NCBI GenBank assembly: GCA_011525625.1
Contig: WYAX01000015.1
Location: 372,001 to 436,000 of the forward strand
DNA: 64,000 nucleotides
Reading direction: 5' to 3'
Source: Nitrospira defluvii
Lineage (GTDB): Bacteria > Nitrospirota > Nitrospiria > Nitrospirales > Nitrospiraceae
Below the pieces are notes generated by a model, which made no database searches, had not been told where the DNA came from, and saw only the letters and a list, made by a program, of their open reading frames with translations. Position numbers and translations under genes: made by a program. The first letter of the stretch is position 1. The number at the start of each line of letters is the position of its first letter. Positions 27,186 through 34,293 of the stretch are shown piece by piece.

Positions 27186-27598
27186 TTGCCACCTCTTCGG
27201 TCAATGATCTCAGTTCTTGGGGCGTCTAACGTCCGGCTTCAGGTGCGCGTCGCTCTGCAAGCCGCTGTTCGGTGAAGTTTCTACCGTCGCAGTAACCGGT
27301 CGCATCCTTTACCAGTGCTGCACTCTTGCCACCCAACTATGGTTGGGCCGATCCGCAAAAGCCGGATCGGCTATTTTCTGTCCGTATAACACGCCACTTC
27401 TGTTCGCGAACAATACGCCATAAGCGCCGCTGGTTCAACGAGTTGCGACTGAGGGTACTGTCCCAATTAGGACACTTCACCACAAGCCATGGCAGCCTGC
27501 GTGTTGTAATGGACGTAACTCGAATGTCTGATTCGGACAGTTGGCAAGACACATGAGGACACAGGAGTGGGCACGAGAAGACAAGGGGCAGTAGCGTG
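27186..27598. other. Noncoding gap between the ABC-3C operon and the toxin-antitoxin pair
   Basis: About 410 bases with only short frames that lack ribosome sites. The ABC-3C promoter, reading left, should lie at its left end. It holds the hairpin noted separately at 27347-27377 and an imperfect palindrome around 27460-27475 (TGTCC..AATT..GGACA). AATTAGGAC recurs near 28465 and 29481. Confidence 0.5.
27347..27377 (+). terminator. Hairpin with T-rich tail
   Basis: A perfect nine-base-pair stem, GCCGATCCG (27347-27355) with CGGATCGGC (27363-27371), a seven-base loop and then TATTTT. It looks like a plus-strand Rho-independent terminator. No plus-strand gene ends just upstream, so it may belong to an unrecognised transcript or be left from a lost gene. 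Confidence 0.4.
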
Positions 27599-28000
27599 CT
27601 AGACGGGGAGAAAGTGGCGAACAATGACCTGGGAAATGTTCTGAAAATCGCGGTCTGAGGTGAGGATGGGAAGCCCGTGCTGCATGGCGCTGGCAGCAAT
27701 CCAGATATCGTTAGCGGCCACCGGGGTGCCGGCCTTTTTCAATGCCACGCGAATGGTCGCGTACCGTTCCGACGTCTCTTCGTCCACGATCAGCACGCTG
27801 ACGCGCGAGGATTCCAAAAACATTTGTAACTCACGCTCATGGCTTTCGCGTTTACTCCCCTGGAGAAAGCCCGCGCGAAGCTCTCCGAGGACAATCGGAC
27901 TGAGCCATATCTCTTCGGCTTGAGGAAGGATCTCAAGCACCTCGGGGTGTCTTTTCTTGAACGCGATATACGCGGAGCTATCCAGAAGTAGCCGGGTCAT
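27599..28000 (-). CDS. vapC: PIN-domain toxin, VapC/FitB type
   Basis: A 133-residue PIN-domain ribonuclease. The acidic metal-binding residues are visible in LLLDSSAYI (Asp7), VLGELRAG (Glu), AANDIWIA (Asp) and LTSDRDF (Asp). By family it cleaves tRNA or other RNA when not bound by its antitoxin, slowing growth. The ATG overlaps the antitoxin stop as ATGA. It lies 413 bases from the ABC-3C operon, which makes a small defence island. Confidence 0.9.
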   Translation of the reverse strand: MTRLLLDSSAYIAFKKRHPEVLEILPQAEEIWLSPIVLGELRAGFLQGSKRESHERELQMFLESSRVSVLIVDEETSERYATIRVALKKAGTPVAANDIWIAASAMQHGLPILTSDRDFQNISQVIVRHFLPV

Positions 28001-28257
28001 TTCCAGAGCTCCGGATCAATCGTGCGTTGCTCGGCAATGAGGACCTCGAAGGCGGCGGCCTCTTCCTTCGTCCAGGTTCCGGCGAGATGATCCAAATCAT
28101 GATAGCGGACCGGCGCTTTCTTTTTTCTCTTGCTCCCAACCGATTCTTCCAACAACTCGATGACCGCCTTATTGACGCTCGTCTTCTTCTGTTTGGCTCG
28201 CTGTTGAACTGTACGGGCAACGTCGGGTGGAAGGTTCCGTAACGTAATCGCTTTCAT
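27997..28257 (-). CDS. vapB: Ribbon-helix-helix antitoxin, VapB/FitA type
   Basis: An 86-residue protein. The first 40 residues (MKAITLRNLPPDVARTVQQR, then KKTSVNKAVIELLEE) are the ribbon-helix-helix DNA-binding domain. The C-terminal half, with DHLAGTWTKEEAAAF, should wrap the toxin. Such antitoxins repress their own operon, so an operator is expected just right of 28257. It is translated immediately before the toxin gene. Confidence 0.85.
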   Translation of the reverse strand: MKAITLRNLPPDVARTVQQRAKQKKTSVNKAVIELLEESVGSKRKKKAPVRYHDLDHLAGTWTKEEAAAFEVLIAEQRTIDPELWK

Positions 28258-28614
28258 GGCGCCGTGCCTCCATGCATCATAGGTGCCTCACAGTGATGCA
28301 CAGTATACCGCAGTGCACCTGGCTCGTCAAAGCACGTGGGAGCCGCGGATGCTGTTCTCATGAGGATATACAGGGTTGAGATCGGGACGTACCATCCCAG
28401 ATTAGGGCAGATTGCGTGTGACATGGCATTGGACTGATCGGTCAACTGAGGACAGCCCAGGATAAATTAGGACGGCACCCGACTACGGGACCATGTATCA
28501 CGGGTTCTTATGCGGATCGGCGTAAGCCCCCCACTCTGGTAACGGTCAGTCGTGGACCTCTGCCTTGGGTCGATAGCTGGCACTGACCGCCGGGTCGAGT
28601 CTGAAGCACTAGAG
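28258..28614. other. Noncoding stretch right of the toxin-antitoxin pair
   Basis: No supported gene. The vapB promoter and operator should be at the left end. AATTAGGAC occurs at about 28465. Short minus-strand frames cross the region but overlap the RNA candidate further right and have no ribosome site. Confidence 0.5.
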
Positions 28615-28931
28615 TTGATTCCTGCTGTTCTGTGCTTACCTAATAAGTGAAGGAAAAGAGGCGCACAGCTTCTTGAGGTCAGCAGCCTCATGTGAGTGTG
28701 ACTCGTCCTTGTGCAGCCAGCGTGCGTAGGGCACCGCTTCTGCCTCGGTTGCGAGAAAGGGTTCACGGTACGCGCATTGTTTCTCGGTGCCAGTAGGCAC
28801 GGCCGTCGATGCGGTCCTTGTAAAGATCGATGCGCGGGACGATCAGCTAGTAAAGCGACTGAAGGATTGTCGAACTCTTCTCGGCCAGTCGGCAGCCCCG
28901 GTGTTCCACACAAGGGCGGGCCGTTTTTTTT
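28615..28931 (+). ncRNA. Candidate structured noncoding RNA, copy B
   Basis: Second copy of the element at 10536-10829. It begins with TTGATTCC, has TTAC 15 bases after TTGATT, then GTGAAGG, as in copy A. Hairpins are GTGCC/GGCAC with loop AGTA (28787-28800), GGCCG/CGGTC (28801-28805 with 28812-28816) and GATCG/CGATC (28825-28829 with 28840-28844). GGCACCG at 28730-28736 could instead pair with CGGTGCC at 28785-28791, giving two exclusive folds. The end is GC-rich and closes with eight T (28924-28931). The second hairpin keeps its place but has a different sequence from copy A, which is what RNA structure would predict. Confidence 0.5.
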
Positions 28932-29533
28932 CTCACCTCGAAAGCCCTCGATCGTACTTGTCGGCCTCTCTCCTCCTACGTCTGCGGATTCACGTCACAG
29001 AAACGCACGAATAGTTCTCAAGAAGGACAGCGTGTATGGTTTGTGCGTTGGATTGAAAGGCTGAGGAAATAAAAAAAGCAGGGCGGAGGCGGGTTCAGAG
29101 AGCGTCCGTCAACTCTGGAGGCCTTGGAGGGGTTTCAGGCTTCCCGCTTCGCACCTACGGGCCTGCTCACCACCCCTGCGCTCGACCTCGGTGTCCGTCT
29201 CTGTTCCTCTCACCGAAGCCTCCGCTCACTTTATAGATAACGTCGCTTCGGCAGCGGTCAAGCCGCTTAACTCCCGTCGTAGGGCGGCCACGCTACAGAG
29301 GAAATTCTGCTCTGTAGCATAATAGGGCAGCGGCAACGAGACGACCGCGTGTCCGTATCCTCTTCCGTTCAATACCGTTTGCAAACCCCTTGTTTCTTGG
29401 TCTGTTCTTCCTGTTCGTCTGTGCATGGTTGTCTCCATCGTCGAGGTCGCCCTGGCATAACCTATGCTGCCTTATGTGAAAATTAGGACAGGTGACGGTT
29501 CATGGTCGAGAGGCGCAAGAGGGGGCGCCGGTG
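28932..29533. other. Noncoding stretch before the second Usp gene
   Basis: About 600 bases with no supported gene. It contains a perfect nine-base inverted repeat, GCTACAGAG/CTCTGTAGC (29292-29300 and 29310-29318), and a third AATTAGGAC at 29481. The Usp promoter should be near the right end. Confidence 0.5.
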
Positions 29534-30415
29534 ATGCGATGGTTGATCGCGCTTGACGAATCCGAGTTCTCGGAACGGCTCATCGGATGGATGCGCACGT
29601 TTCCCCACCCGGAGCATACGGTGGTGACCGTTGTGCATGTGCTCGAACCGCTCGCCGTGCCGGAGACGGCCGGTGCCAGAGGGCAAGAGCTCGTGCGTCA
29701 GCAACAGGGGTCGATGGTGGAGGCATTGTTGGATCGGGCCAGGACGCTGCTGGCGCAATCGTTCGAGACCGTCGAGGTGATCCTGCGGGAGGGAGTGCCG
29801 AGCCAGGAGATCCTGCATGTCATTCAACAGCATCAGCCGGATTTGGTGGTATCGGGCATGCGGGGATTCTACCAATCGGCGGGGTTTGCCTTCGGCAGCG
29901 TGTCGCAACGTCTGTTGGCCTATGCTCCCTGCTCGTTGATGTTGGTGCCCGGCAAGGTGACGTCGAGACTCGGGCTTCGGGTGATGGTGGCGACCGATGG
30001 TTCGCCTGACGCCCTGCGGGCCGCCGGCCTCGTCAAGGACCTCCCGGGCGTGCGTGAGATTATCGTGGTCAGCGTCGTGCGTCCGCTCGGGGCGGCGCAG
30101 GTGGTGCTCGACCGGTTCCAGCGTGGCGAGAGCCGGACCATGCAAGCCGGCTTGTTGCGGAGTAGGCGCTCGGCGGCGCGGAAGGCCATTGCCGAGACCC
30201 TGGAGCGGTTGCAGGGGGTACAGGCGAACATTCGTACGGTGGTGCTGGCCGGTCATCCGGCCGAGGCCATCGTTCGCGCAGCCCGGCGAGATGAAGCGGA
30301 TGTGTTGGTCCTCGGCGCACGCGGGTTTACGGGGGTGAAAGCGCTGGCACTCGGCAGCGTCTCGCAGGCCGTGGCCCAGTTAGCGACCTGTCCGGTGCTG
30401 ATCGTGAAGCCCTAG
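29534..30415 (+). CDS. Universal stress protein, two tandem Usp domains (second copy)
   Basis: A 293-residue protein with two Usp folds. Both keep the ATP-binding pattern G-2x-G-9x-GS: GMRGFYQSAGFAFGS and GARGFTGVKALALGS. The ATG at 29534 follows AGAGGGGG. A GTG three bases upstream is an alternative. Its TAG stop is the first part of a palindromic-ended repeat. It lies just before a PAS-LuxR regulator gene, and the two may respond to the same respiratory or redox stress. It is only distantly similar to the Usp protein at 6899-7756. Confidence 0.9.
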   Translation: MRWLIALDESEFSERLIGWMRTFPHPEHTVVTVVHVLEPLAVPETAGARGQELVRQQQGSMVEALLDRARTLLAQSFETVEVILREGVPSQEILHVIQQHQPDLVVSGMRGFYQSAGFAFGSVSQRLLAYAPCSLMLVPGKVTSRLGLRVMVATDGSPDALRAAGLVKDLPGVREIIVVSVVRPLGAAQVVLDRFQRGESRTMQAGLLRSRRSAARKAIAETLERLQGVQANIRTVVLAGHPAEAIVRAARRDEADVLVLGARGFTGVKALALGSVSQAVAQLATCPVLIVKP

Positions 30416-30606
30416 CCCACATTATTCATGACTGTTCTGCTGCAATCGCCGATCCGCTGTTTCGACAAACCTGCGGCCGGCGGGCTCGCCCCTCAGACCC
30501 TCGACGTACTTCACGAGTACGGCTCTGGTCCTCCGGGCTCCGCGCGCCGGTCTCACAACGCGGTTGGGCGATTTCGCAACGAACAGTCGTGAGCAATATG
30601 GGCTAG
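30412..30606. repeat. Palindromic-ended repeat element, copy 1 (195 bp)
   Basis: The ends are inverted: CTAGCCCACATTATTCATGA at the left and, read from the other strand, CTAGCCCATATTGCTCACGA at the right. The next inward bases also pair (GTTC...GAAC, ATCGCC...GGCGAT). The left half and, more strongly, the right half match the element at 32686-32803; this copy has about 75 extra central bases. CTAG at the left end includes the stop codon of the Usp gene. It looks like a REP- or MITE-like nonautonomous element. No transposase is inside. Confidence 0.7.
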
Positions 30607-30664
30607 CCGCGCGGGATGGGCGCGGCACTAATTAAGCGGGAGATGTTCGATTGAGGGGATGACT

Positions 30665-31438
30665 ATGGGGCAAATCGCGGAGATGGTGGCGCGTATCGCC
30701 GATGGCGCCATGGTGGCGGATGACACCGGCATCGTAAGGATGTGGAACAGGGCCGCCGAGCGGTTGTTGGGGTTTCGTGCCGGGGAAGTGCTGGGACGCC
30801 CTTGCTGGGAGGTCCTCTGCGGTCGAAGCTCAGGCGGGAGCGAATTGTGTTCACCCGCATGCGACATCGGGAAACGCCTTGCGGAAGGGGCCGGCGTGCG
30901 AAACTACGATATGCAAACCCGCGCGAAGTCCGGTCGGGTCGTGTGGATCAATATCAGCTCCATTCCCGTGCCGACCAGGAAAGCCGGCCGATTCCTGCGG
31001 CTGCATCTATTTCGCGACATCAGCCGACAGATGAAAGCGCTTCAGTTGACGGAGGATCTGCACTGCATGCTCTCGCCCACGGGCCATGTGGGTTCGATGC
31101 CGGCACCGGTGCGACCGACACCGCAAGCCTCCGCAATGCTGCCGGTCGGTCGAGGTGTGTCCTTGTTGACGAAGCGGGAAGAGGACGTGCTGCGGTTGAT
31201 GGCGGCCGGGAGTACGACAAAAGAGATTGCGGACGCCCTGTGTATCAGCAACGTGACCGTTCGAAACCACATCCAGCACATGTTTGAGAAATTGGGCGTA
31301 CACAGTCGTTTGCAAGCCCTTGCTCTCGCCTTCCCCCCGGTCCGTCCCAAGCCCAGCGAGAAGGGAGAACCGACAGTCGGCTTGAGGGAGATGCGTGGCT
31401 GCCTGTCGCATGATGCAACTCACCCAGTGTCAAAATGA
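30665..31438 (+). CDS. PAS-domain LuxR-family transcription regulator
   Basis: A 257-residue regulator. Residues about 1-125 are a PAS domain (starts MGQIAEMVARIADGAMVADD, with MWNRAAERLLGF) followed by a short Cys-containing insert (ELCSPACDIG) that might bind a metal or sense redox state. Residues about 170-230 are a LuxR-type helix-turn-helix (LTKREEDVLRLMAAG, then TTKEIADALCISNVTVRNHI). I take the second ATG (30665) because GAGGGG lies six bases upstream; an ATG at 30659 is also possible. It precedes three secreted cupredoxin-like genes and is a natural candidate to control them. Confidence 0.85.
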   Translation: MGQIAEMVARIADGAMVADDTGIVRMWNRAAERLLGFRAGEVLGRPCWEVLCGRSSGGSELCSPACDIGKRLAEGAGVRNYDMQTRAKSGRVVWINISSIPVPTRKAGRFLRLHLFRDISRQMKALQLTEDLHCMLSPTGHVGSMPAPVRPTPQASAMLPVGRGVSLLTKREEDVLRLMAAGSTTKEIADALCISNVTVRNHIQHMFEKLGVHSRLQALALAFPPVRPKPSEKGEPTVGLREMRGCLSHDATHPVSK

Positions 31439-31451
31439 TGCAAACGTCTCA

Positions 31452-31480
31452 TTGTCTCGACGGTCATGCTTGCTTACATA
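31452..31480 (+). promoter_or_regulatory. Possible sigma-70-like promoter
   Basis: TTGTCT (31452-31457) and TACATA (31475-31480) are 17 bases apart and resemble -35 and -10 boxes. They lie between the regulator gene and the first cupredoxin gene, about 225 bases before its start, which would leave a long leader. Weak evidence by eye only. Confidence 0.25.
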
Positions 31481-31704
31481 GTTCCTATGACGAGGGTCCC
31501 ACAATCGCCCGGATCGGTCGATGATCCGATGGGAACGAGAAACGGAGTGAGCGAGGTGATTCGTAAATCCCAGACGGCAAACGATGACGTTTCTCCCGGT
31601 GTTGAGGGTATCGGGTTGTGAGGAAGGAGGGCGGACCCGACGGCGGATGCCGCGCAAGGAGAAATGGTTCACGTCATTCGCGCATCAAACAAAGGAGGGC
31701 AATC

Positions 31705-32202
31705 ATGAGAATCAGAGGAGGCACAGTACGGTGGCTTGGGGTGGCCGTGGCTTGCGCGGCCATGACGGTATGGTCGGCGATGGGCGCGGACCGCGCGATG
31801 GGTCAGGCGCCGGGGATGGGGGCTTCGCCGTCGAAGGTGGAGATCACCATCAAGGATCGGCAGCACGGATATGAAACCGTGGGGTTCACGATGCCGTCGC
31901 ATGACACGACGATCGTGGTACACAATCGGGACACGGTCACGCATGGGTTTGCGTCGAACCTATTTAAGGATATTCCGGTTCGCGTCGAAGGCGGCATTGA
32001 GGTGCGAGGGAAACATTTCAAATCCTACCATGTCGATGCGGGAAAGACGATGACGCTGCACTTCTCCACGGCTCCGTCGAAGTTCGATCCTGCTACCGGT
32101 ATTGCGGAGAGCATGCGGCATGCACTCTGGTGTGACATTCACCCCGAGGTGAAGGGGGAGCTGTATGTCATCGAAACCAGGGGCGAAATCGGCGGAGGCT
32201 GA
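31705..32202 (+). CDS. Secreted cupredoxin-domain protein 1
   Basis: A 165-residue protein with an N-terminal signal segment (about 10-30) and a single cupredoxin-like fold. Likely type 1 copper ligands are the His in VTHGFAS and the Cys and His in ALWCDIHPEVKGEL. It should act in the periplasm as a copper-binding electron carrier or copper-handling protein. The ATG has AAGGAGGG six bases upstream; the longer frame to 31618 has no signal. Its end overlaps the 5' flank of the next gene. Confidence 0.75.
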   Translation: MRIRGGTVRWLGVAVACAAMTVWSAMGADRAMGQAPGMGASPSKVEITIKDRQHGYETVGFTMPSHDTTIVVHNRDTVTHGFASNLFKDIPVRVEGGIEVRGKHFKSYHVDAGKTMTLHFSTAPSKFDPATGIAESMRHALWCDIHPEVKGELYVIETRGEIGGG

Positions 32203-32263
32203 ACGTGACGTTCGCCTGCAATCGAGAGGTCTCGCCTGTGAGACAGGGGGAGTAACCTTCCTG

Positions 32264-32689
32264 ATGAACGGCATGGCGACCGCAGCTCTGGTCGGAGTCC
32301 TCAGTTTGGGGAGTTCGGCCGGGGCTGCGGAACTCCATTTTGCCGTTCAAGAGGTCGGGGAGAAAAGGGCTCTCTGGGTGCCTCAGGAGGTGGTGCTGCA
32401 CCGCAGCACGGAGCTGGTGGACGGTCTGGTGTTCGTGTTGAAAAACTTGACAGATCGAACCCATGCCTTTGCGGCCTACGGCCTGTTCGAGGAAGTGACG
32501 ACTGCCGGCGGAGGCGTGGCCAGGAAGCCGCTGCGTGTCAATGTGACATCGGAAGATACGGTCCTTGTGCAGATCAGCACGACGCAGTTCCTCGGGAGTA
32601 CGGATGGGGAGGTGGGAGAATTTCCGTTCTTTTGCCCGCTGCATCAAGGAGATGCCCACGTGGGTGGCACGATCCGCGTGATTCCCTAA
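32264..32689 (+). CDS. Secreted cupredoxin-like protein 2
   Basis: A 141-residue protein with signal peptide (MNGMATAALVGVLSLGSS) and a cleavage region ending AGA. The core resembles a cupredoxin: His in RTHAFAAYG, and Cys and His in FPFFCPLHQGDAHVGG. It is clearly paralogous to the protein at 32827-33312 (shared EVVLH/EVVIH, VQIS, FFCPLH and RVIP/RVVP ends). AGGGGGAG lies upstream of the ATG. The stop TAA is the start of the second palindromic-ended repeat. Confidence 0.72.
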   Translation: MNGMATAALVGVLSLGSSAGAAELHFAVQEVGEKRALWVPQEVVLHRSTELVDGLVFVLKNLTDRTHAFAAYGLFEEVTTAGGGVARKPLRVNVTSEDTVLVQISTTQFLGSTDGEVGEFPFFCPLHQGDAHVGGTIRVIP

Positions 32690-32803
32690 CCCGAATTATC
32701 CATGAGCGCTTCTGCTGCGATCGCCGATTCACTGCTTCGCGCGCCGGTCTCGCCACGTGACTCGGCGCTTTCGCGACGAACCGTCATGAATAATGCGGGC
32801 TAA
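32686..32803. repeat. Palindromic-ended repeat element, copy 2 (118 bp)
   Basis: The left end is CTAACCCGAATTATCCATGA; the right end, read on the other strand, is TTAGCCCGCATTATTCATGA, so the ends are inverted repeats. It lies flush with the stop codon of cupredoxin 2, as copy 1 does with the Usp gene. Between the ends are the same motifs as in copy 1 (TTCTGCTGC, ATCGCCGAT, CGCGCCGGTCTC). No reading frame inside. Confidence 0.7.
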
Positions 32804-32826
32804 GCGCCTGTGAGGGCGGAGACAGC

Positions 32827-33312
32827 ATGAGACAGGACGTGAAGCGCGCGCAGAGACCGTGCGGCCGGTTCTGGCTTTCGGCAGTGGGACTTTTCCTGGT
32901 GATCGTGGGTATTGCCGCGATACCCACGAAGGTGGCTGCCGCAACGTTTCGTTTTGTGGTTCAGGATGTGGAGGGGGGCGCGGCGGCCTGGTTCCCGCGC
33001 GAGGTCGTCATTCACAAGAGCACGGATCTCGAAGGGGGATTACGGTTCATTCTGGAGAACCCGACGCCCCGCACCCATGTCTTCGAAGCGCCGGATTTGT
33101 TCGAACAGACGACGGAGGGGACCGACGTCCCGTCCGTCAAACCGTTGCGAGTCTATGTGGCCCCGGGAGAGACCGTGCAGGTTCAGATCAGCAGCGAGCA
33201 GTTGTTTCTCGGTCCGGAAGCCGATGCGTCGGGTTCGCAAAATTGTCCGTTCTTCTGTCCGTTGCATGGGACCGAGGATACGTCGCGAAGTATGATCCGG
33301 GTGGTGCCGTAA
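32827..33312 (+). CDS. Secreted cupredoxin-like protein 3
   Basis: A 161-residue protein with a longer basic N-terminus and a signal helix (about 15-35). The domain is paralogous to cupredoxin 2: His in RTHVFEAPDLF and Cys-His in NCPFFCPLHGTEDTS, which should bind copper. The extra Cys two residues before the FFCP Cys is not present in paralogue 2. The gene follows palindromic repeat copy 2, which therefore separates the two paralogues. It is followed by a remnant of another gene. Confidence 0.72.
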   Translation: MRQDVKRAQRPCGRFWLSAVGLFLVIVGIAAIPTKVAAATFRFVVQDVEGGAAAWFPREVVIHKSTDLEGGLRFILENPTPRTHVFEAPDLFEQTTEGTDVPSVKPLRVYVAPGETVQVQISSEQLFLGPEADASGSQNCPFFCPLHGTEDTSRSMIRVVP

Positions 33313-33423
33313 TCGCCGGAGGCGCGAGAAGGGGGCATCAGCGGGCGGGCGGCCGACGAGCTGTGGGACTACTGCCATATGGTGAGTCCGCCGGCCTTGC
33401 ATGATGTCAGGTGTCATCGACAA
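33313..33423 (+). pseudogene. Remnant paralogue of the next gene's C-terminus
   Basis: In the frame directly after the stop of cupredoxin 3 the translation reads SPEAREGGISGRAADELWDY, then CHMVSPPALHDVRCHRQ. This matches the C-terminal region of the protein encoded at 33487-33918 (QAREAGISQEAADRLFDY, then CYVVTPARYHDVSRHLHR). There is no start codon or N-terminal part, so it is a broken copy. It suggests that a unit of cupredoxin gene plus this partner gene was duplicated and then partly deleted. Confidence 0.6.
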
Positions 33424-33486
33424 TGGTGGGAGACGCATGTGGAGTCGGAGAGATTTTCTGGGAGGAAAAGGTGGGTGAGGGCTGTC

Positions 33487-33918
33487 ATGCGATTCATTGA
33501 AGACATCAGAGACGTCAGATGGATGCTGGGAATCGTTCTGTTTCTGTCGATCGTCATCTGTGCCGCGCCGGTCGGATTGAGCGTGGCCTCCGCGGTAGGA
33601 GACGACTGGCTTGATGCGATGGTACAGGCGGTCTTGATCGAGCAGACGAAGGATGGAATTGAGGTCGGCCGCTTCTCACCCTATGTGGCGCAGTTGGCGA
33701 TGGTGCGCACGCACCTGCTCAACGGCGAAGGCGAAGGGGTATACCGGACGATGAATCGGTTCATGGAGATGCTCCAAGCGCGGGAGGCAGGTATTTCCCA
33801 GGAGGCGGCGGACCGCTTGTTCGACTATTGTTACGTCGTGACGCCGGCGCGTTACCACGATGTGTCCCGGCATCTCCACCGGCTCAGCGGGCATCAGGCT
33901 GGTGCGCCGTCGGCCTGA
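33487..33918 (+). CDS. Small membrane-anchored or secreted protein, cupredoxin-linked
   Basis: A 143-residue protein with an N-terminal hydrophobic helix (about 14-37) and a helical, soluble C-terminal domain with two conserved-looking parts (YVAQLAMVRTHLLNGEGEG and EAADRLFDYCYVV). I recognise no family. I start at ATG 33487, since the upstream frame carries the paralogous remnant. It directly follows the third cupredoxin gene and may be its partner or an assembly protein. Confidence 0.6.
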   Translation: MRFIEDIRDVRWMLGIVLFLSIVICAAPVGLSVASAVGDDWLDAMVQAVLIEQTKDGIEVGRFSPYVAQLAMVRTHLLNGEGEGVYRTMNRFMEMLQAREAGISQEAADRLFDYCYVVTPARYHDVSRHLHRLSGHQAGAPSA

Positions 33919-34007
33919 GTCTGCTTCAGGCGAGGAGGTACAGGTCATTCTCTGCTCCGCTGGACGCGGTTCGAAGGGGGTTGTGCGGGTTGTGGCTCCA
34001 TGCAAGA

Positions 34008-34244
34008 ATGGGCACCATGTCGGCGGATGGCGGAAATGCTGGACAACGCGAAGCACTGGAAGCCAGATTTCGCCTCTGGCGGGCCGCCCATAAAACTCCT
34101 AGTACGGTCCTCGACGCCCATCGCGAGGTCTTGTTGGAGCGCGTCTCCCAATCCATGACCTTCGAAGGCGAGCCCGTGACGGTCTCTCGCCTCAAAACCC
34201 TCCTGGAGCAATCTGGCCCATGGCCGAAGACCCCGGACACCTAG
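34008..34244 (+). CDS. Small helical hypothetical protein, 78 residues
   Basis: The C-terminal part of a plus-strand frame encodes REALEARFRLWRAAHKTP, then DAHREVLLERVSQSMTF and SRLKTLLEQSGP, a protein-like pattern of amphipathic helices. Starts are possible at 34008 or 34017 (the latter gives MSADGGNAG). No strong ribosome site is seen. Function unknown. It could be a real small gene next to the cupredoxin cluster. Confidence 0.45.
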   Translation: MGTMSADGGNAGQREALEARFRLWRAAHKTPSTVLDAHREVLLERVSQSMTFEGEPVTVSRLKTLLEQSGPWPKTPDT

Positions 34245-34293
34245 GTACCACCCGCTCGTTCGAGACGACGCAAGGGGCCTTGAGTTCACAGCC

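Noticed and set aside
27217-27556. Short plus-strand frames in the gap left of vapC
   Set aside because: They cross the perfect hairpin, lack ribosome sites and show no protein-like pattern.
28467-28913. 148-residue minus-strand frame and a 117-residue plus-strand frame in the RNA-like region
   Set aside because: No ribosome site, and the homologous copy near 10.6 kb does not keep either frame. The shared blocks look like RNA stems, not codons.
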